A stretch of DNA of 7,652 bases from NCBI GenBank assembly GCA_964645765.1, contig CAZYBE010000069.1:1-7652 (forward strand), written 5' to 3'. Shown here in pieces: positions 1 through 6,019 of the stretch. The notes under the pieces were generated by a model. The model searched no databases, had not been told where the DNA came from, and worked only from the letters and a program-made list of their open reading frames with translations. Position 1 is the first letter of the stretch. Every line of letters begins with the position of its first letter. The DNA is from CAZGMN01 sp964645765. Its GTDB lineage: Bacteria > Acidobacteriota > Aminicenantia > Aminicenantales > Aminicenantaceae. The translations under genes and the position numbers were made by a program.

Positions 1-74
1 TGAATGGGAGCTGATTTTCCTCGCTGGGGAAAATCAGCGTGCTCCGAACCCCCAACCCTCACCTGCACCATTCA
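1..74. other. Structured element at the left edge (nested inverted repeats)
   Basis: An 11-bp perfect stem (10-20 with 28-38, GCTGATTTTCC / GGAAAATCAGC) has a 7-nt loop. GGAGC at 7-11 can alternatively pair with GCTCC at 41-45, and TGAATGG at 1-7 is complementary to CCATTCA at 68-74, so the whole stretch can fold as a closed domain. The hairpin is not followed by a T-run on either strand, so it is not a classic intrinsic terminator. It lacks the T-arm of a tRNA and the motifs I know for tmRNA, SRP RNA, 6S RNA or RNase P RNA. It could be the 3' end of something that starts left of the window, an untranslated-region structure, or a dispersed repeat. Confidence 0.4.
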
Positions 75-148
75 ACTAGGGATGAGATTGGGAAAAAATA
101 CTGCGGCCTTTCATTTCAGAAGTCATTTGGATTAAAATAAAGAAAAAA

Positions 149-154
149 GAAGGA
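149..154 (+). promoter_or_regulatory. Shine-Dalgarno site of the small ORF
   Basis: GAAGGA ends 7 nt before the ATG at 162. The spacing is ideal and the site is purine-rich. This is the main reason for treating the short reading frame as possibly translated. Confidence 0.5.
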
Positions 155-161
155 TTGAAAA

Positions 162-284
162 ATGCCTCGAGGAATAGAGAGACGTCAAAAGCCTATTTGG
201 CATAAATTCCGAAAACCTCCCCCTCTTCCTCCAAAGTCTCGCTTTTCTCAAGTGAAGAGGAGAGCCCCGGAAAAAAAGAAATAG
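162..284 (+). CDS. Candidate 40-residue very basic, proline-rich small protein
   Basis: An ATG frame with a good ribosome binding site encodes 40 residues beginning MPRGIERRQKPIW and ending RRAPEKKK before TAG at 282-284. I count 15 Lys/Arg against only two Glu. There is a proline cluster (PPPLPP) at residues 19-24, an aromatic pair Trp13/Phe16, and no membrane segment or signal peptide. Composition suggests a nucleic-acid or ribosome-binding peptide, like other tiny basic bacterial proteins such as bTHX, but the sequence does not match bTHX or any ribosomal protein I recognise. It sits alone before the promoter of the next operon. Alternatives are a leader peptide or a chance frame in purine-rich DNA. 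Translation is inferred only from the Shine-Dalgarno and composition. Confidence 0.45.
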   Translation: MPRGIERRQKPIWHKFRKPPPLPPKSRFSQVKRRAPEKKK

Positions 285-358
285 CTGGCCGCAGCCTGAT
301 TAGACCTGTCCGTTTTTTCTCAGCCTAAAACGACGACATCTCCATTGAATAGAAGGGT

Positions 359-387
359 TTGCATAATTGAGAGGGCTGTATTATACT
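359..387 (+). promoter_or_regulatory. Sigma-70 type promoter for the COG2403-arcC-argF operon
   Basis: A -35 box TTGCAT (359-364) and a -10 box TATACT (382-387) are separated by exactly 17 bp, with AT-rich sequence downstream. Transcription would start near 394, giving a leader of about 74 nt before the ATG at 468. The leader contains a short hairpin (TTTCGT 409-414 with ACGAAA 419-424, loop TCTG). Each box has one or two departures from consensus. The fit is by eye, but it is the best in the upstream region. Confidence 0.6.
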
Positions 388-452
388 TTTACTTTCTTTA
401 AAAAGGAATTTCGTTCTGACGAAAATGAGATAAAGGACGATAATTTGCCAAT

Positions 453-459
453 AAAGGAG
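453..459 (+). promoter_or_regulatory. Shine-Dalgarno that fixes the start of the COG2403 gene
   Basis: AAAGGAG lies 8 nt before ATG 468. A GTG at 459-461 is in the same frame, but it overlaps the Shine-Dalgarno itself and has no site of its own, so ATG 468 is the better start. Confidence 0.75.
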
Positions 460-467
460 TGTTCGAG

Positions 468-1772
468 ATGAAAAAGGTTCTAATCATGGGAGCAGCAGGA
501 AGAGACTTTCATAACTTCAATGTTTACTTCAGAGATAAGAAAGAATACTCGGTGGAGGCTTTCACCGCAACCCAGATACCGGACATCGAAAACCGAAAAT
601 ACCCTCCTTCCCTCGCCGGAAAGCTCTATCCCCAGGGAATACCAATCCACCCTGAGGAAGAGCTTGCTTCGCTCATCAAAAAACATGATATCTCTGAGGT
701 CTTTTTCTCTTACAGTGATGTCTCCCATGAGTATGTCATGCACAAAGCCTCCCAGGTGCTGGCAGCCGGTGCAAGCTTCGCTCTGCTGGGGCCCCGGGAA
801 ACGATGATCAAGAGCAAACTCCCCCTGATTTCGGTCTGCGCTGTCCGGACAGGAAGCGGCAAGAGCCAGACAAGCCGGAAAATTGCCGTTCTGCTCAAAG
901 AAAAAGGGAGGAAGCTCGTCGTCATCCGCCATCCCATGCCATATGGAGACCTCGCCAAGCAGAAGGTCCAGCGCTTTGCCACCTATGAAGACATGATCAG
1001 GCAAGAATGCACCATTGAAGAGATGGAAGAGTATGAGCCTCATATCAAAAAAGGAATCGTCGTCTACGCTGGAGTCGACTATGGAGCCATTCTTGAAGAA
1101 GCTGAAAAAGAAGCCGAGGTTATTCTCTGGGATGGCGGCAACAACGATTTTTCTTTTTATCAGGCAGACTTGGAAATCGTGGTCGTCGACCCTCATCGTG
1201 CCGGCCATGAGCTCCTCTATCATCCTGGTGAGACGAACTTCAGGAGAGCCCAGGTCATCATCATCAACAAGATGGACAGCGCTGAAAAAGAAAAATTGAA
1301 CAAGCTTCTGGAAAACATCAGGGAGTTCAATCCCCGGGCAACAGTCATTCGCGCCAACTCAACAATCTCTGTTCCGGAAGGCAAGGACATTTCAGGAAAG
1401 TCGGTCCTGGTCATCGAAGACGGCCCCACACTGACACACGGGGGAATGCCTTTCGGCGCAGGAATCATCGCTGCCACGAAATACGGAGCCAAAAAAATTG
1501 TCGACCCGCGGCCTGCTGCTGTGGGAAGCATCAAGAAGATATTCCAGAAATATACACACCTGGATAAAGTCCTTCCGGCCATGGGCTACGGAAAAAAGCA
1601 AATCGAAGAGCTTGCCCAGACTATCGACAGGGCCGATTGCGACCTCGTCGTCTGCGCCACTCCTGTCGACCTGGGACGGTTGATCAAGACGAACAAAAGA
1701 ATTCTTCGCGTCGGCTACGAGCTCGAGGAAATCGGCTCACCAAACCTCAAGGACGTCTTGCGGAATTTCTGA
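468..1772 (+). CDS. COG2403 P-loop NTPase, cyclic 2,3-diphosphoglycerate synthetase family
   Basis: A 434-residue cytoplasmic protein. The N-terminal part (about 1-120) has the Rossmann-like opening KKVLIMGAAGRDFHNFN and a conserved-looking FFSYSDVSHEYVM segment (79-91). A P-loop follows at 128-136 (TGSGKSQTS), then WDGGNNDFSFY (221-231), a GTPase-like NKMD base-recognition motif (267-270), and EDGPTLTHGGMPFGAG (317-332). This layout matches predicted GTPases of COG2403. The characterised member, from Methanothermus fervidus (similar length, about 460 residues), closes 2,3-diphosphoglycerate to its cyclic anhydride using ATP. Bacteria generally do not make that compound, so the real substrate here is open. 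The stop codon overlaps the arcC start (TGATG), implying translational coupling and a role linked to carbamoyl phosphate. Family assignment is from recalled motifs; function is inference. No key motif appears missing. Confidence 0.85.
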   Translation: MKKVLIMGAAGRDFHNFNVYFRDKKEYSVEAFTATQIPDIENRKYPPSLAGKLYPQGIPIHPEEELASLIKKHDISEVFFSYSDVSHEYVMHKASQVLAAGASFALLGPRETMIKSKLPLISVCAVRTGSGKSQTSRKIAVLLKEKGRKLVVIRHPMPYGDLAKQKVQRFATYEDMIRQECTIEEMEEYEPHIKKGIVVYAGVDYGAILEEAEKEAEVILWDGGNNDFSFYQADLEIVVVDPHRAGHELLYHPGETNFRRAQVIIINKMDSAEKEKLNKLLENIREFNPRATVIRANSTISVPEGKDISGKSVLVIEDGPTLTHGGMPFGAGIIAATKYGAKKIVDPRPAAVGSIKKIFQKYTHLDKVLPAMGYGKKQIEELAQTIDRADCDLVVCATPVDLGRLIKTNKRILRVGYELEEIGSPNLKDVLRNF

Positions 1773-2722
1773 TGAAAAAGAAAGTCGCCCTCATCGCTTT
1801 CGGCGGGAATGCCATCCTGACTGAAAATGAGAGAGGACTCCAGTCTGAGCAGGAGAAAAACGCTCAAAAGGCCGCCCGCCTGATGATTCATGTCGTGAAA
1901 AAAGGCTATGATCTGATCATCGTCCACGGCAACGGACCTCAGGTCGGAAATCTCCTCATCCAGATGGAAGAAGCCGTCACCAAAATCCCCCCTTTTTCCC
2001 TCGAAGTCTGCGACGCCATGACAGAAGGAAGTATGGGATTTATGCTGGAGAAGGCCATCGTTAACGAACTCCGCAAAAGCTCAGTCGATAAGGAAGTGGC
2101 GACCCTGATCACCCAGGTCGTTATCGACAAGGATGACCCAGCTTTTGAGAATCCGACCAAGCCCATCGGCCCTTTTTACTCAAAATACAGAGCGCAGATG
2201 CTTGCCAAAGAGAAAAAATGGACGATGGTCGAAGATGCCGGGCGGGGTTATCGCAAGGTTGTTCCCTCGCCCAGACCGATCGATGTTGTCCCCAAAAAGA
2301 TCATCCATGACCTGGTTCATTCGGGAAAAATCGTCATCGCCTCTGGGGGAGGAGGAATTCCGGTCATCATCAACAGCCGCGGACTCTTTCAGGGTGTGGA
2401 GGCGGTTGTGGACAAGGATTTCGCCGCAAGCCTTATCGCCCGGGAAGTCAAGGCTGACCTTTTCATTATCTTGACCAGCGTCGACCAAGTTTACTTGAAT
2501 TACGGGAAGCCGGATGAAAAACCGCTTCCGGAGATGACGGTCGACCAGGCTGAGGAGCATTTTCTCCAGGGACAATTCCCGCCAGGTTCCATGGGTCCAA
2601 AGATTCAGGCTGCGATTGAATTCATCCGCAATGGCGGAAAAGAGGTTCTGATCACCTCGGCCAATAAACTCAAAGCCTCTCTGATCAAACGCTCGGGGAC
2701 AAGGATCATAGCTCCAGTTTAG
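1772..2722 (+). CDS. arcC: Carbamate kinase
   Basis: Catalyses carbamoyl phosphate + ADP to carbamate + ATP (reversible), in the cytoplasm. At 316 residues it has the family length. Amino-acid-kinase motifs in order: FGGNAIL (10-16, nucleotide/phosphate loop), HGNGPQVGN (52-60), NPTKPIGPFYS (127-137, with a Lys typical of this family), GGGGIPV (192-198), VVDKDFAA (212-219), LTSVDQVYLNYGKP (234-247) and GSMGPK (272-277). The frame is open upstream to 1637, but an earlier start would run far into the preceding gene. The ATG at 1772 overlaps the preceding TGA by one base and gives the expected N-terminus MKKKVALIAFGGNA. No strong Shine-Dalgarno is within range (AAGGA at 1749-1753 is too far), so translation is probably coupled to the upstream gene. 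The next gene, 9 bp downstream, makes or consumes the same intermediate. Confidence 0.96.
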   Translation: MKKKVALIAFGGNAILTENERGLQSEQEKNAQKAARLMIHVVKKGYDLIIVHGNGPQVGNLLIQMEEAVTKIPPFSLEVCDAMTEGSMGFMLEKAIVNELRKSSVDKEVATLITQVVIDKDDPAFENPTKPIGPFYSKYRAQMLAKEKKWTMVEDAGRGYRKVVPSPRPIDVVPKKIIHDLVHSGKIVIASGGGGIPVIINSRGLFQGVEAVVDKDFAASLIAREVKADLFIILTSVDQVYLNYGKPDEKPLPEMTVDQAEEHFLQGQFPPGSMGPKIQAAIEFIRNGGKEVLITSANKLKASLIKRSGTRIIAPV

Positions 2723-2725
2723 GAG
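2721..2725 (+). promoter_or_regulatory. Shine-Dalgarno of argF inside the arcC stop
   Basis: AGGAG overlaps the TAG stop of carbamate kinase and lies 6 nt before ATG 2732. Terminating ribosomes are therefore placed directly at the argF start. Confidence 0.7.
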
Positions 2726-2731
2726 AAAGAG

Positions 2732-3652
2732 ATGTTGAAAGACTTTATATCCATCCATGACCTGACTCTTTACGAATTCAGCCAAATTTTAGACTTGACC
2801 CGGGAAATAAAAGAGCGGCCCCAGCGTTTTCAAAGGAAGCTCAAGAACAAAATCTTGGCCATGATTTTCCAGAAGCCTTCTCTGCGAACGAGGATAACCT
2901 TTGAATTCGGGATGCTCCAGCTGGGAGGAAAGGCTATCTATTTGGGCCCCACAGAAATTCAGTTGGGAACGAGGGAATCTCCTTTTGATGTGGCTAAAAA
3001 TCTGGAGCGCTTGTTCGACGGCATCATGATCAGAACTTTTGCCCACAAGGATGTCGTGGAGCTCGCTCAGGCAGCCAGCATCCCTGTCATCAACGGCCTG
3101 ACCGACCTCCTCCATCCCTGCCAGGCCATGGCCGACTTCTTCACCATCAAAGAGAAACAGGGCGACCTCCAAAATTTCAAACTGGCCTATGTCGGGGACG
3201 GAAACAACGTCTGCCACAGCCTTCTCTTTGCCACAGCAAAGGCCGGTTCGACAATGAGCGTTGCCACCCCTCGAGGATTCGAGCCGAAGCCAGAGATTGT
3301 GAGCCAAGCCGAAGAGGATGCCAAAGATACAGGGGCAAAATTCTCTTTCAGCAACGACCCCTTGGAGGCGGTTAAGGAAGCGGATGCTGTCTATACGGAC
3401 GTTTGGGCTTCCATGGGACAAGAGCATGAAAAGGAAAAGAGAGGCAAAATTTTCGCTGCCTATCAAGTCAACAGAAAATTGATGGCCAATGCCAAAGCCA
3501 ACGCTCTCTTCATGCATTGTCTTCCAGCCCACAGAGGAGAGGAGGTCGCGGATGATGTCATTGACTCCTCGCAGTCCGTGGTCTATGATCAAGCTGAAAA
3601 CAGGCTTCATATACAAAAAGCCATACTTCTTTTATTATTAGGAAAAAAATAA
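2732..3652 (+). CDS. argF: Ornithine carbamoyltransferase (OTCase)
   Basis: Catalyses carbamoyl phosphate + ornithine to citrulline + phosphate (reversible), as a cytoplasmic trimer or higher oligomer in this family. At 306 residues it is full length. Signature motifs: carbamoyl-phosphate loop SLRTR (50-54, usually STRTR), FEFGMLQLGG (57-66), HPCQAMAD (128-135), DGNNVCHSLL (156-165), DVWASMGQE (223-231), the catalytic-cysteine motif HCLPAHRGEE (262-271) and QAENRLHIQKAIL (287-299). DGNN and DVWASMGQE indicate ornithine rather than aspartate as acceptor. Being in one operon with carbamate kinase fits a catabolic, ATP-yielding role (which would be named arcB). However, no arginine deiminase is present in the window, so the anabolic direction cannot be excluded and the symbol is provisional. 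Confidence 0.95.
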   Translation: MLKDFISIHDLTLYEFSQILDLTREIKERPQRFQRKLKNKILAMIFQKPSLRTRITFEFGMLQLGGKAIYLGPTEIQLGTRESPFDVAKNLERLFDGIMIRTFAHKDVVELAQAASIPVINGLTDLLHPCQAMADFFTIKEKQGDLQNFKLAYVGDGNNVCHSLLFATAKAGSTMSVATPRGFEPKPEIVSQAEEDAKDTGAKFSFSNDPLEAVKEADAVYTDVWASMGQEHEKEKRGKIFAAYQVNRKLMANAKANALFMHCLPAHRGEEVADDVIDSSQSVVYDQAENRLHIQKAILLLLLGKK

Positions 3653-3659
3653 AACTTCA

Positions 3660-5696
3660 ATGAGCGAAGAGAACGAAAACACAAAAATCACTGAAAAAGA
3701 CCTGTCATTTTTAGAAAATGAATTCTTGAAAACCAGCAAACCTCTTTCCATCCAGGAGATGACAAGAAAACTGGTTTACCAGAAGTCTTCCCATCAATTG
3801 AGCAAGGAGGTCAAAAAGTACGACCCGGAATGTATCTATGAAGCTGGCGACTATATCTATAAAGAATACGACGAACCTCTCCTGGTCAGCAGCAAAGGCG
3901 TGGAGCCATTCAAAGGAGCTGTTGTCCTGAGAGTCACAAAAAAAATTCCTTATGAAAGCTACAAATGTGAAATGCTGGAAGTCGATTACACAGGCGGAGG
4001 AATATTCCGAAAATACATGGATTACATGAAGAAAACCAAGACTCAAGTCCTCCTCCCCTCCAATTACGAAGCAAAAGGAAAGGCTCTGGAAATCATGGAG
4101 AAAAACGAAGACCCAAGGCTCTCTGAGCTGCCTATGACCGATAGAGACTTAAAAACGCTGGAGAGGAACTTGAGGACTGCTCTCAATAAGTCGCCCAAGT
4201 TCTTCAACTGGGATGAGTTCTGGCAGCTTGAGGAGAAAAAAATAGAGGTCGAGGAAAAGAAGATAGAAGAAATTGAGAGCCATCTCACCGAAACGAAGTC
4301 ATCGGCTGCGACAGCGGATTTGGCGACCAAATTCTTTAACATGGAGAGCTCGAATGAGCTTTTTGACCTTTTCTGCATGAGCCTCAACTTCGTTCTGGAG
4401 AAAAAATACAAGAAGGACTTTATTTACATCTCGCCCATCGGCTGGGGCAAATGGCACCTGAAAGAGATCATCAACTCTCTTCCCCAAGACCTGCCCTTGT
4501 CAGCGCCCATGGCCGAGCTTCCTGCGGCCGCAGAAGAAACGAAATATCTTCCAATCCAAACACAAGAATTCCCTTTAAAAATTTACCTGACCTGGAGAGA
4601 GATTCTTTCCGGCGGTGTTAAAGTTCCGAAAAGCCTCCATAAGGAGCTTTCCAACTCCAGAGAATACACTTTCACCGACACAGAAGAAGGAAAGGACTAC
4701 ACTGTCTATTACTATCCTTCCTCAGGTTTCTTTCTAGGCTTGAAAAACTTCTACGAGCAGCATAACGTCCCTCAGGGTGCGAGCCTGACTTTTGAAAAAA
4801 GAGACCCTAATCATCTCAATTTCTGGTTGAAAAAGTCTAAGAAAAAACTCGCAGCGGTGAAGATGACCTATGACCCCAAAGAAGACAGATTCGCCCTGAG
4901 CAGCGAAGAGGCCTTCACTTACTCTCTTCCCAATAAAATCATCCACCTGGAAAGGGAAATTCTGAACAAGCTTCTTTTCTATTACCAGCAAAGAGATAGC
5001 CTGGACCTGCGAGGGCTCTTGATTCTCATCTTCAAGAACTTTGGAGCGGAAAGCGAAAACTTCTCCCTCCATTATCTTCGAGCTTATCACCTTGTTGACA
5101 TTCTCAAACAGACGACTCAAGAAGATGTTGAAAGGACCCTGCTCAGCTACCCTGAATTTTTCCAGTCCGAAAAAAAGAAAGGCATCTTCTTCTATCGGGA
5201 AAAGGTTAAAATCAAAGAAGAACTGAAGCTCGAAGAAATTCTTCCTGAACGAGCGCCCGAAGAGAGAATTGAAGAAGTCCCGGTAACAGCCCCCTCATTT
5301 GTAGAAACTTCTGAAGAGGCTTTTCCTCCCGAAGCTCTAAGAGAAATTCAAATTGAAGCTCCCCTTGAGCCGATCGAAGTCGAGCGCAAGGAAAAAGAAA
5401 GGCCGCCAAAAGCCAAAAGGAAAAAGAAACAGATGATCGAGGGCGAGAGAGAGATTCGGGCAAGAAAAGGGGTAAAAAGAATAATCGAAGAAAAAATTGA
5501 GCTTGAAGAATCTGAACAGGAAGCTCATATCGCGGTTAAAGCCAAGGAGAAAAAAGAGGGTGAAGAAGAAAAGGAAGAAGTTTCGGCCAAAAAAGAAAAG
5601 GCAGAATATAAGTCTCTTGAGCCCAAAGAACCTGCCTTTGGTCTCTTCGGCGAAAAACTCAAGACAGCCTTGGATAAAACAAAGAAAAAGAAATAA
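3660..5696 (+). CDS. Unassigned 678-residue multidomain protein, possible DNA/RNA-binding modules with charged tail
   Basis: I do not recognise a named family. There is no signal peptide or membrane segment, so it is probably cytoplasmic. Residues 12-75 look like a helix-turn-helix unit ending in a beta hairpin. Residues 76-140 are beta-rich (KGAVVLRVTKK, CEMLEVDY). Residues 160-212 are helical with a repeated EEKKIE coiled-coil heptad. Residues 228-275 look like a second helical unit ending GWGKWHLKE. Residues 305-395 are a beta-rich module (VKVPKSL, then DYTVYYYPSSGFFLGLKNFYEQHNVPQG) with a B3/EcoRII-N-like rhythm. Residues 425-515 form a third helical unit. The tail from about 517 to 678 is Lys/Glu/Pro-rich and likely disordered. 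ATG 3660 is 7 bp after argF; AGGA at 3640-3643 is far away, so coupling is likely. The ORF is intact and codon use resembles its neighbours. Domain readings are inference. Confidence 0.85.
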   Translation: MSEENENTKITEKDLSFLENEFLKTSKPLSIQEMTRKLVYQKSSHQLSKEVKKYDPECIYEAGDYIYKEYDEPLLVSSKGVEPFKGAVVLRVTKKIPYESYKCEMLEVDYTGGGIFRKYMDYMKKTKTQVLLPSNYEAKGKALEIMEKNEDPRLSELPMTDRDLKTLERNLRTALNKSPKFFNWDEFWQLEEKKIEVEEKKIEEIESHLTETKSSAATADLATKFFNMESSNELFDLFCMSLNFVLEKKYKKDFIYISPIGWGKWHLKEIINSLPQDLPLSAPMAELPAAAEETKYLPIQTQEFPLKIYLTWREILSGGVKVPKSLHKELSNSREYTFTDTEEGKDYTVYYYPSSGFFLGLKNFYEQHNVPQGASLTFEKRDPNHLNFWLKKSKKKLAAVKMTYDPKEDRFALSSEEAFTYSLPNKIIHLEREILNKLLFYYQQRDSLDLRGLLILIFKNFGAESENFSLHYLRAYHLVDILKQTTQEDVERTLLSYPEFFQSEKKKGIFFYREKVKIKEELKLEEILPERAPEERIEEVPVTAPSFVETSEEAFPPEALREIQIEAPLEPIEVERKEKERPPKAKRKKKQMIEGEREIRARKGVKRIIEEKIELEESEQEAHIAVKAKEKKEGEEEKEEVSAKKEKAEYKSLEPKEPAFGLFGEKLKTALDKTKKKK

Positions 5697-5762
5697 TAAA
5701 AAGCATCTTCCAGTTAAGGCGATAAATCTGTAAGGTTTTTAGAAACAGCCTCGCTCCCAATC

Positions 5763-5883
5763 GGATTTTTAACGCCATCTCCATTCGCTCTTCTTGGCGG
5801 CTGCGTAACTCGCTTCGCTCAGACATGCTCGCCGCCCGACTTCGTCGGGTTCCCTAGAAGAGCGAACTCCGATGGCTAAATCC
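5763..5883. repeat. Nested inverted-repeat (cruciform-like) intergenic element
   Basis: Outer arms: GCCATC + 4 mismatched nt + TTCGCTCTTCT (5774-5794) pairs with AGAAGAGCGAA + 4 nt + GATGGC (5856-5876), giving 17 of 21 matches. GGATTT (5763-5768) and AAATCC (5878-5883) extend it with a bulge. Inside are GGCGGC (5796-5801) with GCCGCC (5831-5836), and a triloop hairpin CCCGAC TTC GTCGGG (5835-5849). The two inner stems share two bases, so they compete or form a branched junction. The core read on the minus strand, TGTCTGAGCGAAGCGAGTTA, is a motif I recall from dispersed intergenic repeats in many environmental genomes. It could also act as a terminator or an mRNA stability element. Confidence 0.65.
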
Positions 5884-5916
5884 TCAATGGTCGCTGCGGC
5901 TATTTCCAAAAACATG

Positions 5917-5945
5917 CGCCTCGAATATGGCAACATATCGCCGCG
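5917..5945 (+). other. GNRA-capped hairpin upstream of rpoD
   Basis: ATATG (5925-5929) pairs with CATAT (5934-5938) around a GCAA tetraloop. The stem is extended by CG/CG past a bulged A5924, and by CGC/GCG across a 2x2 internal loop. It is short and AU-rich at its top. Structure is by eye; function is unknown. Confidence 0.3.
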
Positions 5946-5999
5946 AAGTGGGAATCCTACAATTTTTAAAATTTGCAACAAAAATGATTAAATTTGAGT

Positions 6000-6005
6000 T
6001 ATAAT
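6000..6005 (+). promoter_or_regulatory. Perfect -10 box just upstream of rpoD
   Basis: TATAAT lies 12 bp before the rpoD ATG. The nearest -35-like hexamer, TTGCAA (5973-5978), is 21 bp away, longer than normal. If used, transcription would start near 6012, leaving a leader of about 6 nt and excluding the weak AGGG Shine-Dalgarno (6008-6011). A less perfect -10, TACAAT (5958-5963), is an alternative that would give a normal leader, but I see no -35 for it. Confidence 0.35.
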
Positions 6006-6006
6006 A

Positions 6007-6019
6007 TAGGGTTTCTAAT
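6007..6019 (+). repeat. Left arm of the 13-bp inverted repeat bracketing rpoD
   Basis: TAGGGTTTCTAAT covers the AGGG Shine-Dalgarno-like bases and the first two bases of the rpoD start codon. It is the exact reverse complement of 7612-7624. Confidence 0.85.

Larger units (their letters stand above)
5697..6017. other. Non-coding spacer between the unassigned gene and rpoD
   Basis: About 320 bp with no convincing gene. It holds no T-tailed terminator after 5696 that I can see, then the nested inverted repeat (5763-5883), a small GNRA-capped hairpin (5917-5945), an AT-rich tract (5958-6005) and a promoter-like TATAAT just before rpoD. A minus-strand frame at 5769-5981 runs through the repeat and looks spurious. 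Confidence 0.7.

Noticed and set aside
1..74. tRNA (7-bp closing stem, about 74 nt)
   Set aside because: No T-arm, D-arm or anticodon arm geometry on either strand. The central stem is 11 bp.
300..320. Intrinsic terminator at the T-run after the small ORF
   Set aside because: Only very weak 3-bp pairing lies ahead of the T-run, so no credible stem forms.
459..467. GTG start adding three residues to the COG2403 protein
   Set aside because: The GTG overlaps the Shine-Dalgarno, while ATG 468 has ideal spacing.
480..1223. Long minus-strand open frame (247 residues) opposite the COG2403 gene
   Set aside because: Antisense shadow of a gene with clear family motifs. It has no recognisable motif and no independent promoter or Shine-Dalgarno evidence.
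1637..1771. Upstream extension of carbamate kinase
   Set aside because: It would overlap the preceding gene by 135 bp and add residues with no family similarity. The TGATG overlap start fits the family N-terminus.
2180..2785. Minus-strand open frame of 201 residues opposite arcC
   Set aside because: Shadow of the carbamate kinase gene, which carries all family motifs in the plus frame.
2789..3616. Minus-strand open frame of 275 residues opposite argF
   Set aside because: It lies entirely within a well-supported OTCase gene. Its translation is the usual low-complexity antisense pattern.
5769..5981. Minus-strand 70-residue frame in the rpoD spacer
   Set aside because: It reads through the nested inverted repeat, and its sequence (RRACLSEASYAAAKK) is the typical spurious translation of such repeats. 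There is no Shine-Dalgarno evidence for it.
5994..6017. N-terminal extension of RpoD from TTG 5994
   Set aside because: No ribosome binding site precedes it and it would include the TATAAT box. ATG 6018 gives a normal region 1.1 start.
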